This document shows, in pieces, positions 60,477 through 64,000 of a stretch of 64,000 nucleotides of DNA. The stretch covers positions 3,658,001 to 3,722,000 of the forward strand of contig OZ244040.1 of assembly GCA_965215035.1 (NCBI GenBank). Direction: 5' to 3'. The notes below the pieces were generated by a model that worked only from the letters and a program-made list of their open reading frames with translations, was not told the DNA's origin and ran no database searches. The DNA is from Azophilus sp965215035 (GTDB taxonomy: Bacteria; Pseudomonadota; Gammaproteobacteria; Pseudomonadales; Azotimanducaceae). Position 1 is the stretch's first letter, and each line of letters opens with the position of its first letter. Both the position numbers and the translations under genes were made by a program.

Positions 60477-61766
60477 GTGGTTGTCATCCTCATGCTTGCC
60501 CAGGTGGTTTCGTTCATCGACCGCCAGGTGATCACGCTGCTGGTGCAGCCCATCCGTGCCGACCTGCAGATCAGCGATACCGGGATGAGCCTCTTGATGG
60601 GGCTCGCTTTCGCGATCTTCTACGTGGCCATGGGCGTACCCATCGCCCGTCTCTCCGACCGCTATAGCCGGCGCACCATAATCGCCACGGGCGTATTTCT
60701 CTGGAGCCTGGCCACCGCCGCCTGCGGACTGGCCCGGAACTTCTGGCAGCTCTTTTTGGCTCGTATAGGCGTCGGCGTCGGCGAAGCCACCCTGACGCCG
60801 GCCGCCTACTCCATGATCGCGGATTACTTTCCGCGCGAGGTGCTGGGCCGGGCCATCGGCGTGTACGCCATTGGTGTGTACCTAGGGGCGGGGCTGGCGT
60901 TGTTGCTCGGCGGCGCGGCGGTGCGCCTGATTACCGAATCCGGACCGGTCGACCTGCCTATCGTCGGCACCCTGGTGCCCTGGCAACTCACCTTCATGGT
61001 GGTGAGCGTGCCCGGCTTGCTGATCGTTGCGCTGATGATGTTCACCGTGCGCGAACCCGTGCGGCTGAACCTCGCCGAAACACAGGACAAGGGCATTCCC
61101 ATTCGCGATGTGGCCCGGTTCATGTGGACCAATCGGCACACTTTCGGGTCGATCTTCTTCGGCTACGCCACCGGCGGCATGGCGTTCTATGGATTCCTGT
61201 TCTGGGTGCCGGAATTCATCCGCCGCACCTACGGCTGGGACATCGCCGATGCGGGCATGGTGTTCGGTACCCAGCTCGTGATTCTGGGCACGGCGGGCAC
61301 CTACGCCGGTGGCTGGTTCTGCGACTGGCTCACGGCCCGGGGCTACAAGGACGCGGCGCTGCGGTCGCTGGCCGCGTTCTTCGCCATCGCCATGCCCTGC
61401 ATGGCGATGGCGCCACTGATGCCCACCGCAGCCCTCGCCATACCCATGCTGGGGCTCGCCGTGTTTACGCTGTCCCTGCAGCAGGCCCTGTCGCCGGTCG
61501 CCATTCAATTGTTTACGCCCAACCAAATGCGCGCCCAGGTGGTGGCGGTTTTCTTCGTAGTCTCCGTCTTCTCCGCCATCGCCTTCGGGGCGTTATCGGT
61601 GGCGGTGGTGACCGACTACCTGTTCCGCGACGAAAACGACCTGCGCTACTCGCTCGCCATCGTCTCGGCAATTACCATGTCGCTCGCGACCATCAGCTTG
61701 GCGCTGGGGATCAAGCCCTATCGCAGGAGCCTAGAGCGGGCGGCGAGCTGGAGCGACAAGGCATAG
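60477..61766 (+). CDS. MFS transporter
   Basis: A 12-helix major facilitator with TM1-TM2 loop GLAFAIFYVAMGVPIARLSD then RYSRRTIIATGV, the G-x-x-x-D-R motif, and the mid-loop between TM6 and TM7. Length from GTG at 60477 is 429, but conserved residues before TM1 (APRRWLIYPWYVV) are coded in the same frame upstream, up to an in-frame stop at 60390. The only good ribosome site (AGGGAGG, 60381-60387) precedes a GTG in another frame and an in-frame ATC at 60396. The true start is therefore unresolved. Substrate unknown; the fold is of the anion or sugar-acid group. Confidence 0.85.
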   Translation: MVVILMLAQVVSFIDRQVITLLVQPIRADLQISDTGMSLLMGLAFAIFYVAMGVPIARLSDRYSRRTIIATGVFLWSLATAACGLARNFWQLFLARIGVGVGEATLTPAAYSMIADYFPREVLGRAIGVYAIGVYLGAGLALLLGGAAVRLITESGPVDLPIVGTLVPWQLTFMVVSVPGLLIVALMMFTVREPVRLNLAETQDKGIPIRDVARFMWTNRHTFGSIFFGYATGGMAFYGFLFWVPEFIRRTYGWDIADAGMVFGTQLVILGTAGTYAGGWFCDWLTARGYKDAALRSLAAFFAIAMPCMAMAPLMPTAALAIPMLGLAVFTLSLQQALSPVAIQLFTPNQMRAQVVAVFFVVSVFSAIAFGALSVAVVTDYLFRDENDLRYSLAIVSAITMSLATISLALGIKPYRRSLERAASWSDKA

Positions 61767-61842
61767 CCCCTTACGCGCAACGGCATTACGATGGTGCCGG
61801 TGAGTGGGACGACGCCTCGGCACCACAACAGGGCGCCCGGCC

Positions 61843-63111
61843 TCAATCCGATTGTTCGGGGCGCTCCGGTGGCCCAAGTTCCGCCACCAGCGCCAATCGA
61901 TCCGCAGCCGTGATCGGCAGCGGTTGCGAACGCCACTCCCAGTCCCCGGGATGGGGTAGCGCGGCACCGGTCAGGCTGATGCGCGCAAACACCTCGACTT
62001 CGTTGGCGGCCGACAGCGGCATTGCGGGATTCATGCTCACCGCATCGTCCAAGCGCACCCGGTCCGGCAGCACTGCCGCCACGCGGCGAACCACGGCATA
62101 GGGCATGCCACCCCCCACTGGGCGGGCGCCGACAAACAGGGTGGCGGTTGCCGGCGGTGCCTGCGGCGCGATGAGTTCAACATCGATACGGGGGGCAACA
62201 TCCCCGAGCATGGAACGCGCCTGGCGCAGGAAGACTTCCAGCGCGGCGCGCCGACCGGGCGCAACGGCAGTGCCGAGCGCACGGCTGAACAGGGCCACCG
62301 AATCCCGATACTCGGCACCGCGATAGGCATCGATCGCCATAATCTCCAGCACCACGGGCTGATCCGGATCGCGGGCCAAAACCCGCTCGGCGATGCGCCT
62401 AGCCGATTCGTTAAGACGGCCCGCATCGGCGAGAAAGAGCGCCTGCAGCCACAGCAGGTCGAGGCCCGGATCATCGCCGAAGGCGGCATGGGCCGCGGCG
62501 AACGACTGTGCCGCCCGCCGGTATTCGCCATCCATTAGGTAGGCGCGGCCTAGGAGGTATCGGCTTTGCGCGTCCTCGGGGGCGCGCCGCAAGCGTTGCT
62601 CAAGCAAAAGCCGCCAGCGGTCCAGCTCCAGCCGGTCACGGTCGGGGTCAAGTTCTAGGACCACCGCGGCCTCACGCAGCATTTCCGCATCGGGCTCGCC
62701 CACCCGCAGGTACAGGGCGAGCGCCAGCAGCGGTATCCCCACCGCGGCCAACAGCCAGGCCCGGCCCCGGCGCGACGGAGAGCTTGCAGCATCGCCACCG
62801 AATGCATCGAGCAATCCCTGGCCGAGCTCCTGTTCCACTTCCGCGCGGCTCGACTCGTGCAGGATGCCCGCCGCGGCTTCCTCCTCCAGTTCCTCGATCC
62901 GATCCCGATACAGGGTGCGCAACGCCGTGCGGTGATCGACCCGCATCCCGGAACGGAAGACCAGGCCGGCCCCGCTGTGCTCGCCGGCGGCATCGTTCCG
63001 ACCCGGCCCGCGCCCCTTGGGCCGGCCGCTACCCGCACCGCGCACAAATGGGGCCAGGGCAAAGCCCATGGCCGCCAGCGCGAGCAGCGACGCCAGAATC
63101 CAGAAGCTCAC
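61843..63111 (-). CDS. ccmI: Cytochrome c maturation protein CcmI
   Basis: The CcmI/CycH-type chaperone that presents apocytochrome c to the heme lyase. Two membrane helices (VSFWILASLLALAAMGFALA, AWLLAAVGIPLLALALYLRV) are followed by a TPR region (EDAQSRYLLGRAYLMDGEYR, LDLLWLQALFLADAGRLNES) and a C-terminal beta-rich domain. GTG at 63111 overlaps the ccmH stop as GTGA, so translation is coupled. Length 422 is normal. Converges on the MFS gene. Confidence 0.92.
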   Translation of the reverse strand: MSFWILASLLALAAMGFALAPFVRGAGSGRPKGRGPGRNDAAGEHSGAGLVFRSGMRVDHRTALRTLYRDRIEELEEEAAAGILHESSRAEVEQELGQGLLDAFGGDAASSPSRRGRAWLLAAVGIPLLALALYLRVGEPDAEMLREAAVVLELDPDRDRLELDRWRLLLEQRLRRAPEDAQSRYLLGRAYLMDGEYRRAAQSFAAAHAAFGDDPGLDLLWLQALFLADAGRLNESARRIAERVLARDPDQPVVLEIMAIDAYRGAEYRDSVALFSRALGTAVAPGRRAALEVFLRQARSMLGDVAPRIDVELIAPQAPPATATLFVGARPVGGGMPYAVVRRVAAVLPDRVRLDDAVSMNPAMPLSAANEVEVFARISLTGAALPHPGDWEWRSQPLPITAADRLALVAELGPPERPEQSD

Positions 63112-63680
63112 TCTTCGTCCAGAATCGCCTGTAGCCGCTGCCGGTCGCCAGCGCTCATGACGGCGGCGCGCTGGCCGCGCAACCGGTAGGCCACCAGACC
63201 GAGGCCGACCAGGGCAAACAGTGCGGGCCCCAGCCACAACAGCGCCGTGCCGGGCCGCACCGGTGGATCGTAGAGCACGAAATCGCCATAGCGCGCCTGC
63301 ATGAAGGCCCGCACCTCCCGATCGGAATGTCCTTCACGCACCACCAAGCGATAGACGGCGGCGCGCAGATCCTGGGCAATCGGCGCATCGCTGCCGCTCA
63401 GGTTGACGTTCAGGCACTTGGGGCAGCGCAATTCGCCCACCAGCGCCCGGTAGCGCAACTCGGTTTCCGCATCCGGAAAATCGTAGACGTCAACCGGGCC
63501 GGCGGCCTGAACGCCGACACCTCCCCCCCAGACAAACCAGACAAAAAGGAGGGCGACGGCGCTGGTGCATCGGCGCACCGCCCAGGCGCAAATGCCGAAC
63601 GCGCCAGCTCGTTGACATCGGGCGGACCCTTGAGCGTAGCGATGCGCCGTACCGGCGCGAATGCGCAGGCCATCAGCCAT
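63108..63680 (-). CDS. ccmH: Cytochrome c maturation protein CcmH
   Basis: A 190-residue membrane thiol-reductase. An N-terminal signal/helix (SAVALLFVWFVWGGGVGVQA) precedes the conserved LRCPKCLNVNLSGSDAPIAQ with the CxxC redox pair (about residue 86), MQARYGDFVLYDPPVRP and a second helix (ALLWLGPALFALVGLGLVAY). Together with CcmI and CcmG it keeps the cytochrome c heme-binding cysteines reduced. Starts inside the end of ccmG (8-base overlap). Confidence 0.94.
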   Translation of the reverse strand: MADGLRIRAGTAHRYAQGSARCQRAGAFGICAWAVRRCTSAVALLFVWFVWGGGVGVQAAGPVDVYDFPDAETELRYRALVGELRCPKCLNVNLSGSDAPIAQDLRAAVYRLVVREGHSDREVRAFMQARYGDFVLYDPPVRPGTALLWLGPALFALVGLGLVAYRLRGQRAAVMSAGDRQRLQAILDEE

Positions 63681-64000
63681 CGCCGGGCCCCATCCGATTC
63701 AGCAGGGGCATCAATTCCTCAAGCCACACCTGCCTAGTGACCTCGCCAACCCGCTTGTAGACGATGGTTCCCTCCGCATCCAGCAGGAAGGTCTCCGGAG
63801 CTCCATAAACGCCCAGTTCGACGCCGAGACCGCCGTCCCGGTCGAGGATGTTGAAATCGTAGGGATCGCCGAACTCGCGCAGCCAGCGCCGGGCCGCGTC
63901 CGGGTCATCCTTGTAGTTGATGCCGACGATGCGCACCCCCGCCTCCTCGCGAATGCGCCTCAGCTCCTCGTGCTCGGCCCTGCAGGTGGCGCACCAGGTC
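63673..64000 (-). CDS. ccmG: Thiol:disulfide interchange protein CcmG/DsbE, partial (5' end beyond window)
   Basis: The C-terminal 109 residues of a thioredoxin-fold protein. The first complete codons in the window read TWCATCRAEHEEL, the CxxC active site of CcmG. VRIVGINYKDDPDAARRWLR, FGDPYDFNILDRDGGLGVEL and GVYGAPETFLLDAEGTIVYK follow, the last with the conserved cis-proline loop. It supplies electrons to CcmH in cytochrome c maturation. The gene runs off the window end at 64000. Confidence 0.94.
   Translation of the reverse strand, partial: TWCATCRAEHEELRRIREEAGVRIVGINYKDDPDAARRWLREFGDPYDFNILDRDGGLGVELGVYGAPETFLLDAEGTIVYKRVGEVTRQVWLEELMPLLNRMGPGDG

Noticed and set aside
1..64000. tRNA or rRNA genes
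   Set aside because: No T-loop/CCA arrangement or rRNA motif was recognised on either strand by eye.

Overview
The window is 64 kb of GC-rich chromosome from a gammaproteobacterium. The strongest taxonomic evidence is the smc-zipA-ligA block (50878-57459), because ZipA is confined to Gammaproteobacteria. It is supported by the purM/DUF2066 pair, YciB, a CcmG-CcmH-CcmI cytochrome c maturation end and an argS of the usual size. The catabolic content suggests an aerobic heterotroph living on lipid-like or polycyclic compounds, possibly an uncultured marine or host-associated lineage; I cannot name a genus from sequence alone. No tRNA, rRNA, prophage, intact transposase or CRISPR array was found.

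Layout. 1-9.8 kb: a TonB-dependent receptor, then a minus-strand operon (3-alpha-HSD-like SDR, SRPBCC protein, KshA-like Rieske oxygenase, amidohydrolase, second Rieske oxygenase, SDR, acetoacetate-decarboxylase-like protein) divergent from a TetR regulator, with a clear palindromic operator between them. 9.8-15.2 kb: tandem 97-bp repeats, korAB (2-oxoacid:ferredoxin oxidoreductase), a small membrane protein lying between two copies of the korB 3' end, and an ammonium transporter. 15.3-18.8 kb: a decayed accessory patch with a frameshifted AAA ATPase fragment, an XRE-ImmA/IrrE gene damaged at both ends, one intact DUF4143 ATPase and a truncated HATPase/AlbA_2-type gene. 18.8-22.9 kb: an Lrp regulator divergent from a fused indolepyruvate:ferredoxin oxidoreductase. 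22.9-28.4 kb: a FadR-type GntR regulator, with a perfect operator, leading an RND efflux operon. 28.3-33.4 kb: a TauD-like dioxygenase, DUF2147, a 185-bp MITE, an SDR, a cyclophilin, pdxJ and yciB. 33.7-36.2 kb: a beta-helix lipoprotein and a diheme cytochrome of the SO2930 family. 36.6-46.2 kb: a YciO-type protein, a membrane-anchored cold-shock protein, argS, an FAD monooxygenase, a fatty-acyl desaturase, serA, a MurG-like glycosyltransferase and a PgsA-type phosphatidyltransferase. 46.3-50.9 kb: two 119-bp MITEs in opposite orientation bracket DUF2066, purM and a secreted sugar dehydrogenase. 50.9-64 kb: ligA, zipA, smc, a second DUF4143 ATPase, a two-repeat EthD/Dabb-like protein, an MFS transporter, and ccmI, ccmH and a partial ccmG.

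The most unusual signal is not a gene. At several unrelated loci, gene ends have been copied outward into the neighbouring intergenic space. The argS, FAD-monooxygenase and serA 3' ends, and the pdxJ and SRPBCC 5' ends, are each accompanied by imperfect direct copies spaced about 64-74 bp; an in-frame 78-bp duplication lies inside the DUF2066 gene, and a 130-bp near-identical copy of the korB 3' end sits about 630 bp downstream. The repeat sequences differ from locus to locus, but the geometry is shared. Together with three MITE or hairpin families and several gene remnants, this suggests a genome whose intergenic space grows by local duplication and small-element insertion.
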